Position numbers and translations under genes: made by a program
Origin: Gammaproteobacteria bacterium
GTDB lineage: Bacteria > Pseudomonadota > Gammaproteobacteria > JAUZRS01
Reading direction: 5' to 3'
Assembly (NCBI GenBank): GCA_030950195.1
Contig: JAUZRS010000280.1
Coordinates: forward strand, 1 to 35,580
DNA length: 35,580 nucleotides
Notes under the pieces: model-generated
What the model was told of the DNA's origin: nothing
Databases searched by the model: none
The model's input: the letters and a program-made list of their open reading frames with translations, nothing else
In this document: one piece after another, positions 17,500 to 27,358 of the stretch
How positions within the stretch are numbered: position 1 is the stretch's first letter
Layout: every line of letters begins with the position of its first letter

Positions 17500-18606
17500 C
17501 TAACTCTCAGAGCGAGCATTCAAATACGCCCGCTCCGACAAATCACTCCACGCCACCGCCTGCGTCCGAAAATTTTGATACGCCTCATAAACCTTTTTCG
17601 ACAGCGGATCTTTATCCGCAATCTCCGCCACCACCTGCTCCGAAAGCTGACGCAATTGGCTCAACACCTCTTTCGGAAAGCGACGCAATTGCACATTATG
17701 CTCCTTCAATAAGGTCTGCAAAGCGGCGTTGTTGCGCGCACTGTATTCCGCCAACATATCCTGATTGGCCACTCGGGCGGCGTTTTTGACGATCTGTTGC
17801 AGATCATCTGGCAAAGCCTCAAGCGCCTTTTGATTCACAAAACACTCCAGCGTGGTACCCGGCTCATGCCAACCAGGTGAATAATAATATTTGGCCGCCT
17901 TATAAAACCCAAAGGCCAGATCGTTGTACGGCCCGACCCACTCCGTTGCGTCGATGGTGCCGCGCTCCAAAGAGGTAAACAGCTCACCGCCTGGCAGACC
18001 CACGGGCGTGCCACCGGCACGACGCAACACCTCTCCACCCAAACCGGGGATGCGCATCTTCAAGCCCTTCAGATCCGCCAGACTGTTGATCTCTTTATTA
18101 AACCAACCGCCCATCTGCACCCCCGTATTGCCCGCCGCCATCGGCACCAGACCAAAGGGTTTATAGACCTCCTGCCACAGCGCCATGCCCCCACCGTGAT
18201 AGAGCCATGCATTCATCTCTTGCGCCGTCAGACCAAACGGCACAGCGGAGAAAAACTGCGCCGCCTCCGATTTACCCTTCCAATAATAAGACGCACCGTG
18301 ACCCAACTGCGCCCCGCCGTTGCTGACAAAATCAAAGATCTCAAAGGGCGGCACCAGCTCCTTGGCACCGTACACCTTGACCTTGATCCGACCACCGGAC
18401 ATATCGGTGATCAGCTTGGCGAGAAAATTAGCTCCTGTACCCAGACCCGGAAAGTTCTTTGGCCACGTGGTGACCATCTTCCAGTGAATCGTCTCAGCGG
18501 GTTTCATAACCGCCGCCGTACCGCTCTGAGGCGATTCACCACAGGCACTCAAAGCCGTAGCCGCCAAAGCACCGGCACCGACTCCGATAAAATCACGTCG
18601 TTTCAT
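17500..18606 (-). CDS. TRAP transporter solute-binding protein (DctP family), TAT/lipoprotein-like signal
   Basis: MKRRDFIGVGAGALAATALSACGE; WKMVTTWPKNFPGLGTGANFLAKLITDMSGGRIKVKVYGAKELVPPFEIFDFVSNGGAQLGHGASYYWKGKSEAAQFFSAVPFGLTAQEMNAWLYHGGG; SD GAGGAG upstream. Confidence 0.9.
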   Translation of the reverse strand: MKRRDFIGVGAGALAATALSACGESPQSGTAAVMKPAETIHWKMVTTWPKNFPGLGTGANFLAKLITDMSGGRIKVKVYGAKELVPPFEIFDFVSNGGAQLGHGASYYWKGKSEAAQFFSAVPFGLTAQEMNAWLYHGGGMALWQEVYKPFGLVPMAAGNTGVQMGGWFNKEINSLADLKGLKMRIPGLGGEVLRRAGGTPVGLPGGELFTSLERGTIDATEWVGPYNDLAFGFYKAAKYYYSPGWHEPGTTLECFVNQKALEALPDDLQQIVKNAARVANQDMLAEYSARNNAALQTLLKEHNVQLRRFPKEVLSQLRQLSEQVVAEIADKDPLSKKVYEAYQNFRTQAVAWSDLSERAYLNARSES

Positions 18607-18633
18607 TACTCACTCCTCAACAGCAAAATCGTC

Positions 18634-18653
18634 ATTCCCGTGCAAACGAGAAT
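18634..18653. repeat. dRS3-like 20-bp repeat ATTCCC-N8-GAGAAT
   Basis: ATTCCCGTGCAAACGAGAAT within CGTCATTCCCGTGCAAACGAGAATCCAT; matches the widespread ATTCCCN8GGGAAT pattern with one mismatch. Confidence 0.6.
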
Positions 18654-18722
18654 CCATACTCAAAAGACAAACACCCTACGAATCTTTATCTACACAACAC
18701 ATTTTTAGCAATAACAGTTGAT

Positions 18723-20894
18723 CTACAAATACTCCAGCTTGGCGTAAGACAACACCAACCACTTGCTGCCCGCTGTGGCAAAGTTAACCTGCACTCGCGC
18801 ATGATCGCCCTGTCCTTCAGTGTCGGTGACAACCCCCTCACCAAATTTACTGTGCCGTACACGTTTACCCACCCCCTGACCTCGACCCCGAGGCGTAGGC
18901 GCTGCGGCTTGATTTGAAGCCGCGCTCCGATAAACCGGACGACGCACATTCAAGCGCGGTCGCAGCTCTTGCAGACATTCGGCAGGCAGCTCCTCTAAAA
19001 AGCGCGATGGCTGCGGATACAACTCACGACCATAAAGACGGCGATTTTCAGCGTGGCAAAGATAGAGCTGCTGTCGTGCGCGGGTGATGCCCACATAACA
19101 GAGGCGGCGCTCCTCCTCCAACTGTTTTGGCTCTTCCAAGGTGCGCTGATGGGGAAACAGACCCTCCTCAATGCCCACCATAAAGACCACCGGAAACTCC
19201 AAACCCTTGGCCGAATGCAAAGTCATCAATTGCAGACAATCTTCCCACTCACCGCCTTGAGTCTCACCGGCCTCCAAAGCGGCGTGTGCCAAAAAAGCAT
19301 CCAGAGGCGACATCTCTGCATGAGCATCGCCCTGAAAAGAGCCTGCCGCTCCGACTAATTCTTGTAAATTCTCCACTCTTGCTCGGCCTTTATCGCTGCG
19401 ATCTTTTTCGAAGTGGATTTTCAGGCCGCTGCCTTCCACCACCTGCTCCACCTGCGCGCCCAAATCCAAGCCGTTGCAGTGCGTATTGATCTGCTCCATC
19501 AGCGTTAGAAAACCGGCCAAGGCACTGGCGGCTCGACCTTTTAACGTCTTGGCAGCCAACAACTGCTCCGTGGCTTCCCACAAGGAAACCTGCCCCTGCT
19601 GCGCTTGCAAACGAATCTGTTCCACAGTGCGCACGCCGATGCCACGAGGCGGATGATTCACTGCCCGTTCGAAAGAGATGTCATCGTGCGGATTATTCAA
19701 TAGACGCAAATAGGCCAAGCTGTCTTTGATCTCAGCGCGTTCAAAAAAGCGCAGGCCGCCGTAAACCCGATAAGGAATGACCGCCGAAATCAACGCCTCC
19801 TCAAAGATCCTTGACTGCGCATTGGAGCGGTACAAGACCGCCATCTCATCGCGCCGTCCACCATTATCAACCCAATTTTGCACCTGCTGACAAACAAAAC
19901 GCGCTTCGTCCCGTTCATCGTAAGCGGTGTAGAGGGTCAGTGGTTCGCCCTCCTCACCCGCCGTCCAGAGCTCTTTGCCGAGCCGGTTATCGTTGTTGCT
20001 GATCAAGGCGTTGGCCGCTTTCAGAATCAGCGCCGTGGAGCGGTAGTTCTGCTCCAATCGGATCACCTCTGAGCCTTTAAGATCTTGCTCAAAATTGAGC
20101 AGATTGGCGACTTTAGCGCCACGCCAGCCGTAGATGGATTGATCGTCATCGCCGACGGCAAACAGCGTACCGTGCTCCCCAGTTAGCAGACGCAACCAAG
20201 CGTATTGCAGCTCGTTGCTGTCTTGAAACTCATCCACCAACAGATGTGAAAAACGGTTTTGATAATGTTCACGCAGGCTGTCGTTGTCACGCAGCAGCTC
20301 CACCACCCGCAGCAGCAGTTCGGCAAAATCCACCTGCCCACCACGCTGGCAAGCGGCTTCGTAAGCCAGATAAATACGAATCCAACCCTGCTCGATGGGG
20401 TTGCCGTGCGCTTCCAGATGCGCCGCTCGCCGCCCCTCTTCTTTGCGCGCGTTGATAAACCAGACCGCCTGTTTCGGTGGCCAACGTTTGTCATCCAGAC
20501 CCAGCTCTTTAACGATGCGTTTTGCCAAGCGCAGTTGATCGTCGCTGTCGATGATCTGAAAGTTCTGCGGCAGCCCCGCCTCTTGCCAATGCAGGCGCAA
20601 CAGGCGATGCGCCAAACCGTGAAACGTTCCCACCCAGAGGCCACTGACGGGCATCTGCAACAGCTCGCCGAGACGCGAGCGCATCTCGGCTGCGGCTTTG
20701 TTGGTAAAGGTCACGGCCAATAAACTGTAAGGCGAAAGGTGATGTTGTTGACACAACCATGCCATGCGATGAGTCAAAACGCGGGTTTTACCGCTGCCCG
20801 CTCCGGCCAACACCAGCAAATGCTGATCGGCAGCGGCACTCACCGCACGCCGTTGCGCGTCGTTTAAACGCTCTAATAAAGTTGAGGTTTCCAT
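18723..20894 (-). CDS. uvrD: DNA helicase II, UvrD/Rep family
   Basis: METSTLLERLNDAQRRAVSAAADQHLLVLAGAGSGKTRVLTHRMAWL; DEFQDSN; GDDDQSIYGWRGA; TLHSAKGLEFPVVF; YVGITRARQQLYL; start at 20894. Confidence 0.95.
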   Translation of the reverse strand: METSTLLERLNDAQRRAVSAAADQHLLVLAGAGSGKTRVLTHRMAWLCQQHHLSPYSLLAVTFTNKAAAEMRSRLGELLQMPVSGLWVGTFHGLAHRLLRLHWQEAGLPQNFQIIDSDDQLRLAKRIVKELGLDDKRWPPKQAVWFINARKEEGRRAAHLEAHGNPIEQGWIRIYLAYEAACQRGGQVDFAELLLRVVELLRDNDSLREHYQNRFSHLLVDEFQDSNELQYAWLRLLTGEHGTLFAVGDDDQSIYGWRGAKVANLLNFEQDLKGSEVIRLEQNYRSTALILKAANALISNNDNRLGKELWTAGEEGEPLTLYTAYDERDEARFVCQQVQNWVDNGGRRDEMAVLYRSNAQSRIFEEALISAVIPYRVYGGLRFFERAEIKDSLAYLRLLNNPHDDISFERAVNHPPRGIGVRTVEQIRLQAQQGQVSLWEATEQLLAAKTLKGRAASALAGFLTLMEQINTHCNGLDLGAQVEQVVEGSGLKIHFEKDRSDKGRARVENLQELVGAAGSFQGDAHAEMSPLDAFLAHAALEAGETQGGEWEDCLQLMTLHSAKGLEFPVVFMVGIEEGLFPHQRTLEEPKQLEEERRLCYVGITRARQQLYLCHAENRRLYGRELYPQPSRFLEELPAECLQELRPRLNVRRPVYRSAASNQAAAPTPRGRGQGVGKRVRHSKFGEGVVTDTEGQGDHARVQVNFATAGSKWLVLSYAKLEYL

Positions 20895-21022
20895 GACGAA
20901 GCAGTGTAACAAAAGCGGCTGCCAAGAGCCTGTTCGGCAACAAAACTGTGACCCAACGGCACAGCTTTCCGTGCAAAAAAGGCATACACTCACCTTCTCA
21001 CTGCAACCTTATGTTGGCAATC

Positions 21023-21535
21023 ATGGCAACAGAACAGAGCAACACCATAAATAAAACTCAACAACACTCTTTACAGCTCTGCCAACAAGGACAACGTGCT
21101 GCCCAGCACAATCGCCCAAAAGAGGCACACACCCATTACCAAAATGCCCTAGAACTGGAACAAGAACGACATCTTAGAGACGGTGATAGAGCTGAAATAT
21201 TGCTGAATTTAGGCCGAATTTTAGAAAAAATCTCCACCCTCTATCGCCAGCAGAAACAGTCCAGCCGTGCTCTACATTACTGCAAAATTGCTCTGCAAAT
21301 CCGTCGCCGTCTACATCAGAAACAGGATAACGATAAAAACAAACATCGACTGGCACTGAATTTAATTACATTTGCCAATCTACAGCTCACCCAAAAACGC
21401 GATAAAACCGCTGTCATTGCCTATCAAGAGGCTCTCAGCTTGTTGGATTATCTTGAAAAAAGAATGAATAATAGAAAAAAAATAAAACAACTTCAACAAC
21501 TTACCTTAAAAAAGGTACATCAATTGACATCCTAA
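21023..21535 (+). CDS. TPR-like helical protein of unknown function
   Basis: QGQRAAQHNRPKEAHTHYQNALELEQE...AEILLNLGRILEKISTLYRQQKQSSRALHYCKIALQIRRRLHQKQDNDKNKHRLALNLITFANLQLTQKRDKTAVIAYQEALSLLDYLEK, with TPR-type spacing. ATG at 21011 is an alternative start. Confidence 0.6.
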   Translation: MATEQSNTINKTQQHSLQLCQQGQRAAQHNRPKEAHTHYQNALELEQERHLRDGDRAEILLNLGRILEKISTLYRQQKQSSRALHYCKIALQIRRRLHQKQDNDKNKHRLALNLITFANLQLTQKRDKTAVIAYQEALSLLDYLEKRMNNRKKIKQLQQLTLKKVHQLTS

Positions 21536-21637
21536 CAAAAGCCTACTTTAGCCTTGCGGCAAAGACTTTGTTGGTTTTAACCTATTTGCTGTGCAAGAAT
21601 AAATTCTCTACTATCAAACCCTCGTTAGTCTTGCTCT

Positions 21638-23578
21638 ATGAACGTACTGTCCATCATGAAAATACCAAGAATTTTATTTTTACTGCTGTTACTCGTCAAT
21701 ATCAGTGTCGTTGCATCTCCTAGCCCCAAAGCACAGCGACTGCTACAGATGATCGATTACGTTGCTATCGACTATCCAGAAGCGATTCATAATGGAACGA
21801 TTGTAAATCGCAGCGAATACAAGGAGATGTTGGAATTTTCGGATACCGTTGTTGTTTTGGCAGAGCTACTCCCTGTTGGTCTCCGTCAAAGTGAAATCGT
21901 TTCTCTCGCCTTAAACCTGCGTCAACGTATCAAAGAGAAACAAAACAGCAAAATCATAAGTAATTTAATCGGTAAGCTGCGCTTTGAATTGATCAACCAG
22001 TTTAATGTAATCGTCGTACCCAACTCACAGTTGGATATGGAACAAGCTGAGCAAATTTTCACTCAAGAATGTGCCCAATGTCATGGTAAACAAGGAGACG
22101 GTAACGGCCCCCTAGCGAAGAACCTCTCACCTCCGCCAATCAACTTCCTTGATCGAAACCGCTACCTGAAACGTACTCTGTACGGTCTTTACAGCACCAT
22201 CACCATGGGCGTCGATAACAGCTCTATGCGAGCCTATTCACAGCTCAACTCGCTTGAACGCTGGAGCCTGGCCTTTTATGTCGGCCAGCTAGGAACCAGC
22301 GAAACAGAATATCAACAGGGACAGAAGCTGTGGCAAGCCGTCGGCACAAAACATCCACTTTCAAACCCTCAAACTCTGGCCACCATCACCCCGAATCAAG
22401 CAATAGAAAAATACGGCGACGAAAGCCTCTCACTACTGGCTTTCCTGCGATCTAGTCCACGCGTGCTGTTTTTTAGCGATTCCGATTCACCGCTAAACAA
22501 AGCGCGCCACACACTGCAAAAAAGCCTGCACGCCTATCAGCTCGGCGACAAACAAGAAGCCTATCAACTGGCAGTAGATGCTTATCTGCAAGGTTTTGAA
22601 GCGGTAGAAGACAACTTAAGAGCCATCGACCCACGCCTGTTACGCGATATTGAGGTCAATATGATCTATTATCGTAAATCAATTCGTGGTGCTAAAAAGC
22701 TATCAGAGTTAAAAAAACAGCTTGAAATACTCGACGATCAACTACAAAAAACCGAACAGAGACTCTCAACGACTCTAATCAATGCCACAACAGCCTATAA
22801 AAATGCCTTGTTTCTACTACTAAACAAGGCCTTTGAGGCACTGTTAATCATTCTAATTGTCACCATGCTTCTGTTAAAAACCAGCACCTCTGGTGTTTAT
22901 CACTTGCTGTACCTCAGCTTGGTCAGTGCTTTGCTACTCAGCCTTGTTACTTGGTTTTTTGCTAAGGAGTTAAACCTTTCCTTCGGCTCTGGTAATGAGA
23001 CCAAAGAGTTCTTAACCGCCCTACTTGCCACTGCCCTACTGATTTATAACGCCTTACGTCTCAATAACGAAGCTCATCAGCAACACCCAAAAGATAAAAG
23101 TGGTGATAAGGCACTCAGTGATAAACTCTTATCCGGCATGTTTATCTTAGTCTTTGTGGTTGCTTACCGAGACATTTTTGAACTGCTGTTGGCCTATCCC
23201 AGCCTCTGGAACCAAACCAACCTTGAAGGCCAAAGTCTGATCTTATTAGGTTTTATCAGCGCTTTAATTCTCTTCACCATCATACTCTGGCTGCTACAGC
23301 GACTCTGTTACAACATTACATCCCTCTCCGCCCTGCGAGCAGGTACACTCTGCATGTTGATGGTCAGTACAATTTTTATCGGCAAGGGCATCTCTGCTCT
23401 GCAAAAAAGTGGCAATTTACCACTCACTCCTATTGACCTACCTACTGTTGAACTGCTCGGGATCTACCCCAATATACAAGGTCTATTACTGCAAGGAGGG
23501 GTATTGCTGTTCACTCTTCTGTTGCTGTTGAAAAATCGAGACAAGATGAAACAGACGCCGCAGCCGACATCAAAGTAA
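21638..23578 (+). CDS. Cytochrome c / FTR1-family permease fusion (start may be 21656)
   Basis: Signal peptide; heme motif CAQCHGKQGDGNGPLAKNLSPPPINFLD; 7 or so TM segments in the C-terminal half with FTR1-like placement of NKAFEALLIILIVTMLL and YRDIFELLLAYPSLWNQ. Confidence 0.8.
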   Translation: MNVLSIMKIPRILFLLLLLVNISVVASPSPKAQRLLQMIDYVAIDYPEAIHNGTIVNRSEYKEMLEFSDTVVVLAELLPVGLRQSEIVSLALNLRQRIKEKQNSKIISNLIGKLRFELINQFNVIVVPNSQLDMEQAEQIFTQECAQCHGKQGDGNGPLAKNLSPPPINFLDRNRYLKRTLYGLYSTITMGVDNSSMRAYSQLNSLERWSLAFYVGQLGTSETEYQQGQKLWQAVGTKHPLSNPQTLATITPNQAIEKYGDESLSLLAFLRSSPRVLFFSDSDSPLNKARHTLQKSLHAYQLGDKQEAYQLAVDAYLQGFEAVEDNLRAIDPRLLRDIEVNMIYYRKSIRGAKKLSELKKQLEILDDQLQKTEQRLSTTLINATTAYKNALFLLLNKAFEALLIILIVTMLLLKTSTSGVYHLLYLSLVSALLLSLVTWFFAKELNLSFGSGNETKEFLTALLATALLIYNALRLNNEAHQQHPKDKSGDKALSDKLLSGMFILVFVVAYRDIFELLLAYPSLWNQTNLEGQSLILLGFISALILFTIILWLLQRLCYNITSLSALRAGTLCMLMVSTIFIGKGISALQKSGNLPLTPIDLPTVELLGIYPNIQGLLLQGGVLLFTLLLLLKNRDKMKQTPQPTSK

Positions 23579-23842
23579 ACAGTCAATATTTAGACCTAAC
23601 AAAGAGTGGGGGTTGATCTCAAGCATTTGATGTTGCTGATAAAAATCCAGTTGTTTTGCAGTAGCCATCAGCCGCTTATTCACAGATCTAACAGCATCAA
23701 TCCTCGTCTCTGCCGCAATGTATTCACCAGCAGAAGCTTGCTTTTCTGTGGCCGAGGCAGCTCTGCTCAAAGCTTGAACTTTAACAACTTTGCAAGCTGA
23801 GATAGGCAGAGTCAACGAACGAGAAAATGAAACACTGGACAT
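23570..23842 (-). CDS. Hypothetical small protein (90 aa)
   Basis: ORF fills the gap between convergent neighbours, with a weak SD (AAGG) upstream of the ATG; no recognised family. Confidence 0.35.
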   Translation of the reverse strand: MSSVSFSRSLTLPISACKVVKVQALSRAASATEKQASAGEYIAAETRIDAVRSVNKRLMATAKQLDFYQQHQMLEINPHSLLGLNIDCLL

Positions 23843-23894
23843 GGCATGTGACCTTACATGGCTGCTAAACAGACGTTATAACAGGCCAATATAA

Positions 23895-25571
23895 CTAATC
23901 TCTCACCTCAGACAAAGCCAAGACCAACAACACACCACCTGCCAAACCCAATGCCCAGCTCACCAAGGGCGCACCCGCCAACATCAGCGGCTGATACCCA
24001 TCCAGACCAAAAATAACCGCCGCACTCACAAGCAAACCCACCCCCACAATCGCCAATACGCTGCGCCGATTGGCTTGTCGCATCTCTTTTCTCAGCCGCG
24101 CCAATTCATCCACTTGCGAACTGGCTTTAAGGCGATCTTCGTGCGCGTGTTGCAGCAACTCATAGAGCAAACCAGGCAGTTTTGGCAGCGCCTCGCCCCA
24201 AGTAGGCAACTCCTGCTTAATCGAGTTCAACACCGCTCTCGGCCCCACTTGCTCGCTCATCCAGCGTTCCAAAAAGGGTTTGGCAGTCTGCCACAAATCC
24301 AGATCAGGGTAGAGCTGGCGACCCAACCCCTCGATGTTCAGCAAGGTCTTTTCCAGCAGCACCAATTGCGGCTGCACGGTCATATCAAAGCGGCGTGCGG
24401 TCTGGAACAGACGCACCAACAACTGACCAAAAGAGATCTCTTTCAGGGGGCGTTCAAAAATCGGCTCACAAACGGTGCGAATCGCCGCTTCAAATTCATC
24501 CACCCGAGTCCCCACCGGCACCCAACCAGAATCCACATGCAGCTGTGCCACCCGTTTGTAATCACGATGAAAAAAGGCCAATAAATTCTCAGCCAAATAA
24601 CGCTGATCGTCCGGCGAAAGACTACCGACAATGCCAAAATCCACTGCGATGTATTTCGGATCTTGAGGATCATCACAATTAACAAATACATTACCTGGAT
24701 GCATGTCCGCATGAAAAAAATTATCCCGAAACACCTGTGTGAAAAAGGTCTCTACCCCCCGTTCAGCCAAGATTTTAAAATCAATCTGACGCGCCTGCAG
24801 AGTTTTGAGGTCACTCACCGGCACCCCGTAGATCCGCTCCATCACCATGACCTTCTTGTGCGTCATCGGCCAGATGATTTCAGGAACATAGAGAATATCC
24901 GAGTCGATAAAATTTTGCCGCAACTGGTTGGCGTTACCCGCTTCGCGCACCAAATCCAGCTCATCCAAAATGGTTTTTTCGTACTCTGCCACAATTTCAC
25001 GAGGGCGCAAACGCGGCCCTTCTGACCAAAAACGCTCCGCCAAACCGGCCACAATGTAGAGCAACGCCACATCCCGTTTGATCACGTGTAAAATATCGGG
25101 GCGCAACACTTTAACCACCACCTGCCGCCCATTTTTTAGAGTCGCCGCATGCACCTGTGCGATAGAAGCCGAGGCCAGCGGAATTTTTTCAAACTCCGCA
25201 AAAGCCTCTTCAACCGACTCACCCAATGCCGCCTCAATCAGCTCTTGCGCTTGCTGGGCATCAAACGGTGGCACCCGATCCTGTAATTTTTCCAACTCAT
25301 CAGCAATGTCATCGACCAACACGTCGCGACGGGTGGAGAGCAATTGACCAAATTTAATAAAAATCGGCCCCAGCTCTTCTAACGCTTTTCGAATCCGAAC
25401 CCCACGCGGAGCAGAACGCTGTTCTGTTTTAAACCAGTGCCAAGGCGAGAACAACAACAGAAAACGAATCGGGCGAAACAGGTGAGTGGCAAACACAATC
25501 TCATCCAAGCCGTGGCGTAACAAAACTCGATTGATATGAAACAGACGTAAAATGTGTGTCGGACCGATCAC
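23895..25571 (-). CDS. ubiB: Ubiquinone biosynthesis regulatory protein kinase UbiB
   Basis: [22 protein letters not shown] (KxGQ-type), [50 protein letters not shown]; two C-terminal TMs. Confidence 0.95.
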   Translation of the reverse strand: MIGPTHILRLFHINRVLLRHGLDEIVFATHLFRPIRFLLLFSPWHWFKTEQRSAPRGVRIRKALEELGPIFIKFGQLLSTRRDVLVDDIADELEKLQDRVPPFDAQQAQELIEAALGESVEEAFAEFEKIPLASASIAQVHAATLKNGRQVVVKVLRPDILHVIKRDVALLYIVAGLAERFWSEGPRLRPREIVAEYEKTILDELDLVREAGNANQLRQNFIDSDILYVPEIIWPMTHKKVMVMERIYGVPVSDLKTLQARQIDFKILAERGVETFFTQVFRDNFFHADMHPGNVFVNCDDPQDPKYIAVDFGIVGSLSPDDQRYLAENLLAFFHRDYKRVAQLHVDSGWVPVGTRVDEFEAAIRTVCEPIFERPLKEISFGQLLVRLFQTARRFDMTVQPQLVLLEKTLLNIEGLGRQLYPDLDLWQTAKPFLERWMSEQVGPRAVLNSIKQELPTWGEALPKLPGLLYELLQHAHEDRLKASSQVDELARLRKEMRQANRRSVLAIVGVGLLVSAAVIFGLDGYQPLMLAGAPLVSWALGLAGGVLLVLALSEVRD

Positions 25572-26188
25572 TCGACAGACTCCTTAACAGACAAACTCAG
25601 CAGACGTTCGACCCGCGCCTGCAGACGATCCGTATCACTGCGCAACGCTTCGATGTGCGCTAAAAAATCTTCAACGCAATAGGAAGTAGGCAGCGCCTCA
25701 GCCTCCTCTTGCAAGTAATCTGAAATGTCTTGCTGCACAGAACGACCACTGCGCACGCCCCAGTTTTTCAGCTGTTTGACACCGCGCTCCAGTTGATAGG
25801 TAAAAAAATCACCGAACAAAAACGAGACGTGCTCAGGCCAATCAATGTCCAATTGCTGAAACAGACGGTTGAATTTTTTCCCCAACACCACATCGCCCTG
25901 CATAGAAACCTCACCACGAAACAGAGCGCGGCCCGGCTGGCTTTTTAACGACAACAAAGAGAAAGGCGTACCTGAAATCAAGGTGTCAGACGACCCTTGA
26001 AAAGATTTCAACAACTGCATACCCGAAGCCTGAGGGGCAAAATGCAGGAGCAAATCAAAACCGTCGATCTGCACCGTAATCACTTTGCCTTGCATCGCCC
26101 TCAGACGAGGAGCCACCCCCTCATCCAACTCCAACAAGGCATTAAACGCAGTCTCAATTAGATCAATCAAGGGATCCGGCAGGATCAA
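25568..26188 (-). CDS. ubiJ: Ubiquinone biosynthesis accessory factor UbiJ (SCP2 domain)
   Basis: SCP2-like region followed by an N-Q/E-rich coiled C-terminus; lies between ubiE and ubiB with 4-bp overlaps, as in the classic ubiEJB operon. Confidence 0.88.
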   Translation of the reverse strand: MILPDPLIDLIETAFNALLELDEGVAPRLRAMQGKVITVQIDGFDLLLHFAPQASGMQLLKSFQGSSDTLISGTPFSLLSLKSQPGRALFRGEVSMQGDVVLGKKFNRLFQQLDIDWPEHVSFLFGDFFTYQLERGVKQLKNWGVRSGRSVQQDISDYLQEEAEALPTSYCVEDFLAHIEALRSDTDRLQARVERLLSLSVKESVE

Positions 26189-26928
26189 AATTTATAACCT
26201 CGATGCAGCGCCACAATGCCACCGCTGAGGTTAAAGTATTCACAGCGTTCAAAACCAGCACCGGCCATCATGCCTTTTAATGTGTCTTGATCAGGGTGCA
26301 TACGAATGGATTCAGCCAAATAACGGTAACTTTCCGCGTCATTGGCCACCACTTTACCCATCAACGGCAGCAGTTTAAAAGAGTAAAAATCATAGATAGG
26401 CGCAAGAGCCGGAGCCGTCGGTTTAGAAAATTCCAGCACCAGCAGACGACCACCAGGTTTCAAGACCCGCAACATGGAACGCAACGCTTTGTCTTTGTCC
26501 GTGACGTTACGCAGACCAAAGGCGATGGTGATGCAGTTGAAATAGTTGTCTGGAAAAGGCAAACATTCGGCGTTGGCTTGCACCACCCGCGTATTGTTGA
26601 TCTTGCCCGCCTCAATCAGACGATCTCGCCCCTCCAGCAACATGGAGGCGTTGATGTCTGACAAAATCACCTCGCCACTGGGGCCGACTCGATCCGCCAA
26701 CTTAGCCGCCAAATCACCGGTTCCACCGGCCAAATCCAACACCCGATGCCCCGCTCTGACCCCCGATTGACCGATGGCAAAACGTTTCCAGACCCGATGC
26801 ACACCCATCGACATCAGATCGTTCATGACATCGTATTTACTCGCCACCGAGTGAAATACTTCCGCCACTTTGCCCGCTTTCTCCTCGGCGGCCACCTTCT
26901 GGTAACCAAAATGCGTCTGCTTTTTCAT
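26185..26928 (-). CDS. ubiE: Ubiquinone/menaquinone biosynthesis C-methyltransferase UbiE
   Basis: [73 protein letters not shown]. Confidence 0.97.
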   Translation of the reverse strand: MKKQTHFGYQKVAAEEKAGKVAEVFHSVASKYDVMNDLMSMGVHRVWKRFAIGQSGVRAGHRVLDLAGGTGDLAAKLADRVGPSGEVILSDINASMLLEGRDRLIEAGKINNTRVVQANAECLPFPDNYFNCITIAFGLRNVTDKDKALRSMLRVLKPGGRLLVLEFSKPTAPALAPIYDFYSFKLLPLMGKVVANDAESYRYLAESIRMHPDQDTLKGMMAGAGFERCEYFNLSGGIVALHRGYKF

Positions 26929-26961
26929 AATCTACTCGGCTTACACAGTAACACTCGACCC

Positions 26962-27330
26962 TTAAACAGAGCCTTCATTCATATCGCGTTTTTTGCCATC
27001 GGCAGCTAAACGTTGCAGGTAATCTTCCCAGTTAGTGTCGGCATTTTCCCCCAAACGATACAAATATTCCCAGGAGAAAATACCCGTCTCGTGGTTGTCA
27101 TCAAAGCGGAACAACAGCGCGTAATTACCCACCGGCTCAATGCCTTTGATCATCACATCTTGTTTGCCGTATTGCAGCACCCCTTGACCAGGACCGTGCC
27201 CCTGCACTTCAGCTGAAGGGGAAAACACACGCAAATACTCTGCACTCAAACTGCATGAATAACCGTCATCAAAGATTAAATCCAACATGCGAGAGGTACT
27301 GTGGTAGGTAATATCAGTAGGTTTAGGCAT
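26962..27330 (-). CDS. DUF971 (gamma-butyrobetaine hydroxylase-like N-terminal domain) protein
   Basis: ITYHSTSRMLDLIFDDGYSCSLSAEYLRVFSPSAEVQGHGPGQGVLQYGKQDVMIKGIEPVGNYALLFRFDDNHETGIFSWEYLYRLG. Confidence 0.92.
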   Translation of the reverse strand: MPKPTDITYHSTSRMLDLIFDDGYSCSLSAEYLRVFSPSAEVQGHGPGQGVLQYGKQDVMIKGIEPVGNYALLFRFDDNHETGIFSWEYLYRLGENADTNWEDYLQRLAADGKKRDMNEGSV

Positions 27331-27358
27331 AAAAGTAACTCCAAAAAAATAAAATTCG

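Noticed and set aside
18196-18708. 170-aa ORF antisense to dctP ending in 'VIPVQTRIHTQ'
   Set aside because: Antisense to a clear TRAP binding-protein gene; the C-terminal motif is a translation of the dRS3-like repeat.
24075-24584. 169-aa ORF antisense to ubiB
   Set aside because: Opposite strand of the conserved ubiB gene; no recognisable domain.
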